Part shown: positions 1-6,678 of the stretch, piece after piece
Position numbering within the stretch: the stretch's first letter is position 1
Layout of the letters: the number at the start of each line of letters is the position of its first letter
Source of the DNA: an uncultured Lachnoanaerobaculum sp.
GTDB taxonomy: Bacteria > Bacillota > Clostridia > Lachnospirales > Lachnospiraceae
Assembly: GCF_938015485.1 (NCBI RefSeq)
Contig: NZ_CALLVU010000068.1
Span: 1-15,823, forward strand
Direction of reading: 5' to 3'
DNA: 15,823 nucleotides
Program-made: the position numbers and the translations under genes
The notes under the pieces: generated by a model
The model's database searches: none
The model's input: the letters and a program-made list of their open reading frames with translations, nothing else
What the model was told of the DNA's origin: nothing

Positions 1-33
1 AACAACCGCATCACGGGTGGTGCAGCGTAGTGT

Positions 34-972
34 GTGGGCGGGTCTGTCTCAGGCTTTTCAAATATGATGAACAACAGAGCAAGAGAGCTTGGAGCAACTC
101 ATACCAACTTTGTAAATCCTAACGGACTTAATAGTCAAAATCACAAAACGACAGCCAAGGATATGGCGCTTATTGCGGCTGAAGCATTTAAAAATCCGAC
201 ATTCAGGGCTGCGGCAGGCTCGGGAAGTTATACATTTACAGCTACAAATTCAAAGTCCGCGCCTTCATCCGTAAAGATGCACCACAAGATGGTTACAGGA
301 GAGATAAGTTGTGACGGAGTAATAGGCGGTAAGACAGGATATACAAAGAGTGCAGGAAATACTCTTGTAACGGCTGCAGAAAGAAACGGTATCAGACTGG
401 TAGTGGTAGTACTTAAATGTAGGGGCACTCACTATGACGATACAAAGAAATTGCTTGACTACGGCTTTTCTATAGCGAGAAGCGGCGGAATAAACATTGC
501 TTCAAAGGACACAGGCAGGGCCGTTGCAAAAAATCAGGTGGTTTCGGCAAAGCAGGCGCAGAGCATTACAATGGCCGACAGTGCAAAGGTTGAGCTTGCA
601 CCTAGAGAAATCCAAACATCTGTGATGAAGGCCGAGAACTACGGTCCGGGAATGGCACCCGATGTAGGTTGGAAGGAAAACAACGGCAACTGGTTTTATA
701 TAAAGTCGGACAATACAAGTGCCAGAGCCGAGGTGCTTAATATCAACGGTAAAAAGTACTGGTTTGACGCCGACGGACGCATGGCAAGAGGCTGGAGACA
801 GGATACCGGCGGATCATGGTATTATATGGAAGATTCAGGTGCTATGAACTCTTCATCTTGGCTTAAGTATAACGGACTATGGTATTATTTGGGAAGTGAT
901 GGTAAAATGTTGACAAATACCACCACACCGGACGGATATGTATTAAACAGCGATGGAGTCTGGGTAAGCTAG
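34..972 (+). CDS. D-alanyl-D-alanine carboxypeptidase with C-terminal wall-binding repeats (5' partial)
   Basis: This is the C-terminal part of a penicillin-binding-protein-5-type DD-carboxypeptidase (peptidase S11), which trims the terminal D-Ala from peptidoglycan stem peptides outside the membrane. The third active-site motif K-T-G is at residues 100-102 of the visible frame, in a typical GGKTGYT context, and the family stretch NPNGL...H-TT-DMALIA is at 28-47. The SxxK and SxN motifs and the signal peptide lie upstream of the window. The GTG at 34 is therefore not the true start: family proteins continue through this point. Residues about 211-310 form glucan/choline-binding-type repeats rich in W, YY and DG (GWKENNGNW, KKYWFDADGRM, SWYYMEDSGAM, LWYYLGSDGKM), likely anchoring the enzyme to wall polymers. 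A TAG at 28-30 breaks the frame just before the homologous part, either a poor sequence edge or real decay. Confidence 0.85.
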   Translation: MGGSVSGFSNMMNNRARELGATHTNFVNPNGLNSQNHKTTAKDMALIAAEAFKNPTFRAAAGSGSYTFTATNSKSAPSSVKMHHKMVTGEISCDGVIGGKTGYTKSAGNTLVTAAERNGIRLVVVVLKCRGTHYDDTKKLLDYGFSIARSGGINIASKDTGRAVAKNQVVSAKQAQSITMADSAKVELAPREIQTSVMKAENYGPGMAPDVGWKENNGNWFYIKSDNTSARAEVLNINGKKYWFDADGRMARGWRQDTGGSWYYMEDSGAMNSSSWLKYNGLWYYLGSDGKMLTNTTTPDGYVLNSDGVWVS

Positions 973-979
973 GAGTTTG

Positions 980-1840
980 ATGAAAAATATATTTTCTAAA
1001 ATTATAGGATTGGGAGCAGTGGGGTGTAGTGCCTTGCTGCTCCGTTCTTTTTATGAGAGAAAAAAGTTTAAGGTAGTACATTACAATATATCTACCGATA
1101 AGATAAAAGGCGGTAAAAAAATAGTCTTTTTGACCGATTTACATAACAACAGCTTCGGCAAAAATAATATAAAGCTTCTTGAGGCTATAGATAAAATATC
1201 ACCCGATATCGTATTGATAGGCGGAGATATGATTACGGTAAAAAGTAAGCTTGGAATAGAGAATGTCTTGCCGCTTTTAAAGAGTCTTTCAGATAAATAT
1301 ACCTGTATATATGCAAACGGCAACCATGAGCAGAGACTGTCTGAAAACAAATTCGGGCTCAGTTACCTCGGATATAAGCGGATATTGGAAGATATGGGGA
1401 TAGTATATCTGTCCGACAGTAGTGTGGATATCGGTGAGAATATCCGTATTCACGGGCTTGACCTTGAAAAAAAGTATTATCTGCGCAGGTTTAAAAAGCC
1501 GCTTGATATAGGTTATATCAAAGAGAGATTGCGTATTGACAGGTCATATTACAACATACTTATGGCACATTCACCTCTTTTTATAAAAGACTATGAAAAA
1601 AGCGGCGTGGATCTGACACTTTGCGGACATTTTCACGGAGGAACGATAAGACTGCCGGCAGGAATCGGAGTGATGACTCCTCAGTTTCATTTTTTTAACA
1701 GATTGGTAGTGGGAATGAAAAGACTTGGAAACATGACAGAGATAATAGGAGCGGGGCTTGGTACACACAGTATAAATATCAGGCTCAATGATATGTCCGA
1801 GCTTGTGGTAATCAATCTTAAAGGTCGCAAAAGAGCTTGA
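980..1840 (+). CDS. Membrane-anchored calcineurin-like metallophosphoesterase (YkuE-like)
   Basis: This is a binuclear-metal phosphoesterase of the YkuE type, members of which act at the outer membrane face; the substrate cannot be read from the sequence. All metal-binding blocks are present: D-L-H at residues 53-55, G-G-D at 81-83, G-N-H-E at 114-117, H197 in MAHSP, and G-H-F-H-G-G at 216-221. The N-terminus (about residues 8-22, hydrophobic between lysines) looks like an uncleaved signal anchor. I chose ATG 980 over the in-frame TTG 977 because the AGGAG at 971-975 is too close to TTG. That AGGAG overlaps the TAG stop of the carboxypeptidase gene, so the two genes are probably translationally linked in one operon. 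At 286 residues, the length is normal for the family. Confidence 0.88.
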   Translation: MKNIFSKIIGLGAVGCSALLLRSFYERKKFKVVHYNISTDKIKGGKKIVFLTDLHNNSFGKNNIKLLEAIDKISPDIVLIGGDMITVKSKLGIENVLPLLKSLSDKYTCIYANGNHEQRLSENKFGLSYLGYKRILEDMGIVYLSDSSVDIGENIRIHGLDLEKKYYLRRFKKPLDIGYIKERLRIDRSYYNILMAHSPLFIKDYEKSGVDLTLCGHFHGGTIRLPAGIGVMTPQFHFFNRLVVGMKRLGNMTEIIGAGLGTHSINIRLNDMSELVVINLKGRKRA

Positions 1841-1844
1841 AATT

Positions 1845-1853
1845 TGGTACAAT
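1845..1853 (+). promoter_or_regulatory. Possible extended -10 promoter element before scpA
   Basis: TGG followed by TACAAT fits an extended -10 element (TGn-TATAAT-like) in the 45-base gap before scpA. No convincing -35 hexamer sits 16-18 bases upstream, so this may be a weak internal promoter or chance. The gap has no terminator, so read-through from the phosphoesterase gene is expected. Confidence 0.3.
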
Positions 1854-1885
1854 AACAAGGTTGAGTGAGTTTATGAGAGGTGAGT

Positions 1886-2680
1886 ATGGAGATTTCATAC
1901 AAATTGGAGAGATTTGAAGGTCCGCTGGATCTTTTGCTGTATCTTATAGAGAGAGACAGGGTGGACATATATGATATTCCGATAGTGAGTATAACCGAGC
2001 AGTATCTTAATTATATGAATCATTTGGAGACGGACGACCTTGACCTTATGAGTGAATTTATAGTGATGGCTACAACACTTTTGGATATAAAGGCGAGGAT
2101 GCTTTTGCCTCTTGAAGAGGATGAGGAGACCAAGGAAGTCATTGACCCGAGAGCCGAGCTGGTGGAGAGATTGCTTGAGTATAAGAAGTACAAGCTTATG
2201 GCAAATGAACTTGCCGGTAAGTACTTTGATGCAGAGAAGATACTTTATAAAAGTCCTACTATTCCGGATGAGGTTGCACAGTACAAAGAGCCTGTAGACC
2301 TTGACGAGCTTTTCGGAGATTTGAATCTGCATAAGTTAAGACAGGTCTTTGACCGCGTGATGAAGCAAAAGGACAACCGAATAGATAAGGTAAGAAGCAA
2401 TTTCGGCACTATAAAAAAGGAGCCTGTATCGCTTGAGGCAAAGATAAGGGATGTAATGGAGTATGCCAGAAAACATAGGAAGTTTACCTTCAGAGCATTG
2501 CTTGAAGATCAGCCGACAAAACTTGAGGTTGTTGTCACATTTTTAAGTGTACTTGAGCTGATGAAAATAGGTAAGATTGCACTGTCACAGGAAGAAGTTT
2601 TCGGTGAAATGCAGATAGAGACTTTGGAAGAAGAGGGAAAGGAGGAAACGCTAGACCTTAGCGATATACTTGATGGCTAA
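1886..2680 (+). CDS. scpA: Segregation and condensation protein A
   Basis: ScpA is the kleisin subunit of the bacterial SMC condensin: it bridges the Smc ATPase heads and recruits ScpB during chromosome compaction and segregation. The N-terminus shows the family hallmark FEGPLDLLLYLIER near residues 9-22, followed by the acidic Leu-rich region DDLDLMSEFIVMATTLLDIKAR. The C-terminal winged-helix part (KFTFRALLE...VVVTFLSVLELMKIGKI) binds the Smc head. The length of 264 residues is normal. I chose ATG 1886 because the purine run GAGAGG (1875-1880) lies five bases before it; an in-frame GTG at 1880 lacks such spacing. The 3' end overlaps scpB by 8 bases, the usual scpAB arrangement. In Bacillus subtilis scpAB also lies near a dac gene, which fits the carboxypeptidase upstream. 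Confidence 0.96.
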   Translation: MEISYKLERFEGPLDLLLYLIERDRVDIYDIPIVSITEQYLNYMNHLETDDLDLMSEFIVMATTLLDIKARMLLPLEEDEETKEVIDPRAELVERLLEYKKYKLMANELAGKYFDAEKILYKSPTIPDEVAQYKEPVDLDELFGDLNLHKLRQVFDRVMKQKDNRIDKVRSNFGTIKKEPVSLEAKIRDVMEYARKHRKFTFRALLEDQPTKLEVVVTFLSVLELMKIGKIALSQEEVFGEMQIETLEEEGKEETLDLSDILDG

Positions 2681-3269
2681 ATTAACCAAGACGGAGGCGG
2701 CAATAGAGGCGATACTCTTTGCACTCGGAGCTTCTGTAGAAATCAGACAGCTTTGTGCGGCCCTTGAGATGAAGGAAAGTGAAGTTATTCAAAATCTTGA
2801 GTCGTTAAAAGATAAATATAATAAGGACAACAGAGGTATACAGATAATAGATTTGGGAGACTGTGTGCAGATGTGTACCAGATCTGAATACTATGACAAG
2901 CTTATCAAAGTTTGTAAGACTCCCAAAAAGCAGGTACTGACTGATGCCATACTTGAGACATTGTCAATCATTGCATACAAGCAACCTATAACCAAGTCCG
3001 AGATAGAGCATATCAGAGGAGTATCATCGGATCATGTGGTGAACAGGCTTGTGGAGTTCGGTCTGGTGTATGAGGCAGGCAAGCTGGATGCTCCGGGAAG
3101 ACCGGCACAGTTTGCGACCACGGAGGAGTTCCTCAGAAGATTCGGTATAGAGTCAAAGGAGTCTCTGCCGCGACTTGATTCAGACCTTGAGGCGGAGATT
3201 GTACATGAGGTGGAAGAAGAGACAGGCTGGAAGTTCGGTTTTGAGAGCACAGCAAACCAAAACAAGTGA
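2673..3269 (+). CDS. scpB: Segregation and condensation protein B
   Basis: ScpB is the dimeric winged-helix partner of ScpA in the Smc-ScpAB condensin complex. Recognisable family segments are the N-terminal EAAIEAILFALG, the central LTDAILETLSIIAYKQPITKSEIEHIRG and the C-terminal GLVYEAGKLDAPGRPAQFATTEEFLRRFG. The length of 198 residues is typical. ATG 2673 is preceded by an in-frame TTG (2670), but ATG matches the usual N-terminus better. There is no clear ribosome-binding site of its own, and the start lies inside the end of scpA, so translational coupling is likely and would keep the two subunits balanced. The C-terminal tail (about residues 175-198) is acidic and probably disordered. Confidence 0.95.
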   Translation: MAKLTKTEAAIEAILFALGASVEIRQLCAALEMKESEVIQNLESLKDKYNKDNRGIQIIDLGDCVQMCTRSEYYDKLIKVCKTPKKQVLTDAILETLSIIAYKQPITKSEIEHIRGVSSDHVVNRLVEFGLVYEAGKLDAPGRPAQFATTEEFLRRFGIESKESLPRLDSDLEAEIVHEVEEETGWKFGFESTANQNK

Positions 3270-3279
3270 GGACAAATAG

Positions 3280-3711
3280 TTGAAAATAAAGATAAAATAC
3301 TTTAGTGATGAAATAGAAAAACTCAAATTTATTGACGGCAAAAGTGATTGGATAGATTTGAGAGCTGCCGAAAGGGTGGAACTTAAAAGCGGAGAATATA
3401 AGCTGATAAGGCTGGGTGTAGGTATGGAATTGCCGAAGGGATATGAGGCATTTGTGGTGCCGAGAAGTTCCACCTTCAAAAACTTCGGCATATTGCAGAC
3501 CAACTCTATGGGAGTGATTGACGAGTCATACTGCGGAGACAATGACGAGTGGAAGTTCCCTGCGCTGGCAATGAGAGATACCGTCATAGATATAAATGAC
3601 AGGATATGTCAGTTCAGGATAATAAAACATCAGGATGCGTTTACATTTGAAGAAGTAAAAGAATTGAATGAGGTTGACAGAGGTGGCTTTGGCAGTACAG
3701 GGAAGAATTAG
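3280..3711 (+). CDS. dut: dUTP diphosphatase (deoxyuridine 5'-triphosphate nucleotidohydrolase)
   Basis: This trimeric dUTPase hydrolyses dUTP to dUMP and pyrophosphate, keeping uracil out of DNA and supplying dUMP for thymidylate synthesis. The five family motifs can be followed: I, D-L-R-A-A-E at residues 26-31; II, P-R-S-S at 61-64; III, G-V-I-D-E-S-Y with catalytic D81; IV, R-I-C-Q-F at 108-112; V, R-G-G-F-G-S-T-G at 134-141. Motif I lacks the usual Gly-Tyr before the Asp (WIDLRAAE), and motif III carries the longer GDNDEW loop; both are variations rather than loss. The start is TTG 3280, supported by GAGGA at 3268-3272 with good spacing and by the absence of a nearby in-frame ATG. Motif V is complete, so the protein is full length at 143 residues. 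Confidence 0.93.
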   Translation: MKIKIKYFSDEIEKLKFIDGKSDWIDLRAAERVELKSGEYKLIRLGVGMELPKGYEAFVVPRSSTFKNFGILQTNSMGVIDESYCGDNDEWKFPALAMRDTVIDINDRICQFRIIKHQDAFTFEEVKELNEVDRGGFGSTGKN

Positions 3712-4528
3712 AAGATTATTTGCAGCCGGTGCACTTGCCGTAGTTATGCTTGGCGGATGTTCAGGTAAGGAGAGAAAAAACTTTGAGACCGGAAAGGCAC
3801 TTTTAAATGAGGGAAAGTATGCCGAGGCGGTGGAAGCGTTCGACAAGGCGATAGAAGCACATGGCAGCAACAATATAAGAGGACTTGAAATAGATATACT
3901 CAGATACAGAGCGGAAGCGGAGTACAGAGCAAAAGATTACAAGGCGGCGGAGCACAGCTACAGGCTGCTCACATCGGCAGATGAGAACAGAAGCGAGTAC
4001 ATGGATATGCTCTCAATTATATATACCAAGCTCAGCAATACCGATATGGATATAAATATTGACAATGCTGTAGATATGTACGATAAAGCCGCAAAGCAGG
4101 ACGACAAAAGTGAGCTGCATATCAATGCAGGTATTACTATAGTAGAGTACTATGAGGATATGTATGATAAAAAGATGGATGCCGCATACCTTGACAGTGC
4201 CGAGGAGTTTTTGGAAAAACTTTTAAAAGAGACAGGCAGGAAGAATGCCAAGGTCTTGGCGGTTTATGCAAAGCATATGTCAAAGCGAGAGGATTACGAC
4301 AAGGCACTTGAAGCTGTGGATGAGGGCATAGCATTGCTTGAAAAGAAAAAGCTTAATAAAAGCGAAGATGAGACCCTGAAATCTTTGATGTTTTCAAGGG
4401 GTTCATGTTATGAGTATAAGAGTGATTACAACAAGGCGCTTGAAGCATTCAACGCATATATTGAAAAATACGGTGAGGATGAGAGCGTTTCACATGAGGT
4501 TGCGTTCTTAAAGGCGAGAATAAGATAG
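3689..4528 (+). CDS. TPR-repeat lipoprotein
   Basis: The product is a secreted, lipid-anchored helical-repeat protein of unassigned function. From the TTG at 3689 it begins with a basic stretch (QGRIRR), a short hydrophobic core and a lipobox M-L-G-G-C with the lipidated Cys at residue 24. Tetratricopeptide-like helices follow: NFETGKALLNEGKYAEAVEAFDKA near the N-terminus, then EAEYRAKDYKAAEHSYR, AKHMSKREDYDKALEAVDEG and RGSCYEYKSDYNKALEAFNAY toward the C-terminus. TPR arrays usually mediate protein contacts. I prefer TTG 3689 because AGAGG (3679-3683) lies five bases upstream; ATG 3668 is in frame and would add seven residues but has no visible ribosome-binding site. Either start overlaps the 3' end of dut, implying coupling. 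It is 6 bases from hflX. Confidence 0.85.
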   Translation: MAVQGRIRRLFAAGALAVVMLGGCSGKERKNFETGKALLNEGKYAEAVEAFDKAIEAHGSNNIRGLEIDILRYRAEAEYRAKDYKAAEHSYRLLTSADENRSEYMDMLSIIYTKLSNTDMDINIDNAVDMYDKAAKQDDKSELHINAGITIVEYYEDMYDKKMDAAYLDSAEEFLEKLLKETGRKNAKVLAVYAKHMSKREDYDKALEAVDEGIALLEKKKLNKSEDETLKSLMFSRGSCYEYKSDYNKALEAFNAYIEKYGEDESVSHEVAFLKARIR

Positions 4529-4534
4529 GTAATT

Positions 4535-5779
4535 ATGAGTACATTTGAGACAAAGGAAATAGAAGAGAAAGTTATACTTCTCGGAGTGGATGTAGGTGAC
4601 GATACAAAAGAGTCCATGAAAGAACTTGCAGAGCTTGTGGACACGGCAGGAGCTACAGTGCTTGAGAGTATTATCCAGTCAAGGGAGAGGATACATCCCG
4701 GCACATATCTTGGCAAGGGTAAGATAGAAGAGGTAAGAGAAAGAATAGATAAGCTTGATGCCACAGGTGTGGTATGTGACGACGAGCTTACACCGGCACA
4801 GCTTAGAAATCTGGAAGATTTGCTGGATACCAAGGTAATGGACAGGACTATGGTTATCTTGGATATATTTGCAAAAAGAGCCGCAACAAGTGAAGGAAAG
4901 ATTCAGGTAGAACTTGCTCAGCTGAAATTTTCTGCGGCAAGACTGATAGGACTTAGAAGCAGTCTTTCAAGACTTGGCGGCGGAATAGGTACCAGAGGTC
5001 CCGGTGAGAAGAAGCTTGAGATGGACAGAAGACTTATACATGAGAGGATTTCACAGCTTAAGAGTGAGCTTAAAAAGGTGGAAAGCCACAGAGAGCTTAT
5101 AAGAAAATCAAGGGATGAAAACCTCGCCTTTAATGTGGCAATAGTCGGATATACAAATGCGGGCAAGTCTACACTTTTAAACAAGCTGACAGATGCAAAT
5201 ATTTTGGCGGAGGACAAGCTCTTTGCAACACTTGATCCTACTACAAGGAAGTTGAAACTTGGAAGCGGTCAGGAAATACTTGTAACGGATACTGTAGGTT
5301 TTATAAGAAAGCTGCCTCACCATCTTATAGAGGCGTTTAAATCAACACTTGAAGAAGCCAAGTATGCAAATCTTTTGGTGCATATGGTGGATGCATCAAA
5401 TGAAGAGGCAAGCTCACAGATGCTTGTGGTCTATGACACTCTAAGAAGCCTTGATGTGGTGGATAAGGATATTATTACAGTCTTTAACAAGACCGACCTG
5501 ATAAAGGAAGGAGCGGAGCTGCCGAGAGATTTCCATGCGGACAAGATTCTTAAGATGTCTGCAAAGACGGGAGAGGGCATTGAAGATTTAAAGAAGACTA
5601 TTGAAAATATATTACAAAATCAAAGAGTATATCTGGAACATATTTTTTCTTATAAAGATGCAGGTAAGATTGCACTTATCAGAAAGTTCGGAGAGATTAA
5701 AAGTGAAGAGTACATAGACGACGGTATCTCTATAAAAGCGTATATTCCTGCGGAGATTTTCGGGAAAGTGATGGGATAG
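4535..5779 (+). CDS. hflX: Ribosome-associated GTPase HflX
   Basis: HflX is a GTPase that binds the 50S subunit and splits stalled or hibernating 70S ribosomes, for example after heat or antibiotic stress. The N-terminal HflX domain contains the family block HPGTYLGKGKIEE and the glycine-rich linker SRLGGGIGTRGPGEKKLE (about residues 145-162), followed by a helical arm. The G domain is complete: G1 GYTNAGKST at 205-213, a G2 region around FATLDPTTR (230-238), G3 DTVGF at 252-256, G4 NKTD at 318-321 and G5 SAK at 342-344. The length of 414 residues is normal. ATG 4535 lies 6 bases after the lipoprotein stop, with only a weak AGGT-like site, so coupling is likely. It appears to be the last gene of the scpAB block. 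Confidence 0.96.
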   Translation: MSTFETKEIEEKVILLGVDVGDDTKESMKELAELVDTAGATVLESIIQSRERIHPGTYLGKGKIEEVRERIDKLDATGVVCDDELTPAQLRNLEDLLDTKVMDRTMVILDIFAKRAATSEGKIQVELAQLKFSAARLIGLRSSLSRLGGGIGTRGPGEKKLEMDRRLIHERISQLKSELKKVESHRELIRKSRDENLAFNVAIVGYTNAGKSTLLNKLTDANILAEDKLFATLDPTTRKLKLGSGQEILVTDTVGFIRKLPHHLIEAFKSTLEEAKYANLLVHMVDASNEEASSQMLVVYDTLRSLDVVDKDIITVFNKTDLIKEGAELPRDFHADKILKMSAKTGEGIEDLKKTIENILQNQRVYLEHIFSYKDAGKIALIRKFGEIKSEEYIDDGISIKAYIPAEIFGKVMG

Positions 5780-5791
5780 CATAAAATTTGC

Positions 5792-5820
5792 TTGAAAAAG
5801 TTTTATAAGTATTATATATT
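5792..5820 (+). promoter_or_regulatory. Promoter of the LRAT-domain gene
   Basis: A -35 hexamer TTGAAA (5792-5797), a 17-base spacer and a -10 hexamer TATATT (5815-5820) make a near-consensus SigA-type promoter. Transcription would start near 5827, inside the tandem repeat that follows directly, so a repressor bound there should block initiation. The gap after hflX shows no strong terminator. Confidence 0.7.
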
Positions 5821-5849
5821 AGTTATACCTAACTTAGTGAGACCTAACT
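5820..5849 (+). repeat. Two adjacent 15-bp repeats, probable tandem operator
   Basis: The sequence TAGTTATACCTAACT (5820-5834) is followed with no gap by TAGTGAGACCTAACT (5835-5849); 13 of 15 positions agree. Each unit has partial dyad symmetry (TAGTTA against TAACT; on the other strand each reads AGTTAGGT...ACTA). The pair starts at the last base of the -10 element and covers the expected transcription start, the classic position for a repressor site. Half-sites of the TTAGGT kind recall metal-dependent DtxR-family boxes, but that is only a resemblance. No obvious cognate regulator is encoded in the window. Confidence 0.55.
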
Positions 5850-5873
5850 ATATTATATTACTTTGGGGGGATT

Positions 5874-6569
5874 ATGTTATTAGCACTTTTGATTGCAGGT
5901 AAGCTTTTGATGAAACCGGGCGGCGACAGACCCAATAAGGAAGAAAAGATTACCGGAAAGCAGCATTTTTGGAGAGATAAAAAAGTAAAGAACGGATATA
6001 GACTGCAACAAAATCTACTTGATGACCATGCAAGGATTTTGGATAAGAACAATATAAGAAAAGCCGTTGGAAGTATGAGTGCCATGGAAGATAAGTTTGA
6101 AAGACTGGCTTCAGACAGCTTTTTAAAGCCCGGAGATGTGATAGGAGTATCCAGAAAGTGGTACGACCACTACGGTGTATATATAGGTGAAGGAAAGGTC
6201 ATTCACTATGCGGATAAGACTAAGGATTTCGGAAAGAATGTAAGCATCTATGAAACAGACCTTGAAGGTTTTATTGAAGGGTGCAAGGATTATTTTGTAC
6301 TGCATTTTCCAAAGGCGGGCGGTCCGCCTAGAAAGTTAAGGAGCAGCACCGATTTCACTGAAAATCCGAGAGAGGGAACCGGTATATTTGATTTTATTTT
6401 TAAGGCAAAGTATCAACTCTTCTCACCTGAAGAGACAATAAAGAGAGCCAAGTCAAGACTTGGGGAGAGATCCTACAATCTGACCAGAAATAACTGTGAG
6501 CATTTTGCTCTGTGGTGCAAAACCGGCGTATCATTTTCACGCCAGGTGGATATGGCATTATCAATATAA
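5874..6569 (+). CDS. LRAT / NlpC-P60-like papain-fold domain protein
   Basis: The protein carries a lecithin-retinol-acyltransferase-type domain, a permuted branch of the NlpC/P60 thiol-enzyme superfamily. Visible marks are LKPGDVIGVSRKWYDHYGVYIG with His at residue 99, a second His at 111 (VIHYA), and NNCEHFALWCKTG with the probable catalytic Cys at 208. Family members are acyltransferases, phospholipases or thioesterases; the bacterial reaction here is unknown. Before the domain (residues 1-80) lie a short hydrophobic start (LLALLIAGKLL), a Lys-rich stretch and a probable helix, so it may be membrane-associated. The spacing between the His and Cys motifs (about 100 residues) is longer than in minimal LRAT domains and includes a Pro/Arg-rich insert near 147-170. 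ATG 5874 follows a run of six G (5865-5870), an unusual ribosome-binding site. It is transcribed from its own regulated promoter. Confidence 0.75.
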   Translation: MLLALLIAGKLLMKPGGDRPNKEEKITGKQHFWRDKKVKNGYRLQQNLLDDHARILDKNNIRKAVGSMSAMEDKFERLASDSFLKPGDVIGVSRKWYDHYGVYIGEGKVIHYADKTKDFGKNVSIYETDLEGFIEGCKDYFVLHFPKAGGPPRKLRSSTDFTENPREGTGIFDFIFKAKYQLFSPEETIKRAKSRLGERSYNLTRNNCEHFALWCKTGVSFSRQVDMALSI

Positions 6570-6571
6570 GA

Positions 6572-6602
6572 AAGGTTTTCGGAAATTCTAAAAGCTTTTT
6601 TT
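6572..6602 (+). terminator. Weak possible terminator after the LRAT gene
   Basis: AAGGTTTT (6572-6579) and AAAAGCTT (6590-6597) can pair with one internal mismatch and are followed by a T run to 6602. The stem is AT-rich and imperfect, so termination would be partial at best. Confidence 0.3.
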
Positions 6603-6611
6603 GAAAACATA

Positions 6612-6638
6612 TTGACAAACTTTATTTTTTTTTATAAT
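6612..6638 (+). promoter_or_regulatory. Promoter of the small zinc-ribbon gene
   Basis: A perfect TTGACA (6612-6617) and a perfect TATAAT (6633-6638) are separated by 15 bases, mostly T. The spacer is two bases shorter than ideal, but both hexamers match consensus and the next start codon is about 40 bases downstream. This supports independent expression of the 54-residue gene. Confidence 0.6.
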
Positions 6639-6678
6639 TATTACGAAATTTTAAAGATATAAGAAAAGAGAGTAGATT

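Noticed and set aside
2112..2297. Second + strand frame inside scpA
   Set aside because: Out-of-frame overlap within a conserved gene; Arg/Ser-rich shadow translation with no support.
1895..2332. Long antisense open frame inside scpA
   Set aside because: It lies wholly opposite a clear scpA reading frame, has no recognisable motif or ribosome-binding site, and its composition is that of a shadow frame. The same applies to the other minus-strand frames over hflX, the kinase and the aldolase.
5781..5806. Possible terminator after hflX (ATAAAA ... TTTTAT)
   Set aside because: Only six A-T pairs with a 14-base loop and no T tract; too weak, and it overlaps the -35 of the next promoter.
5820..5849. 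Idea that the tandem repeats are bound by the TetR protein at 7001
   Set aside because: The repeats share no core with the 41-bp palindrome in front of tetR, so a common regulator is unlikely.
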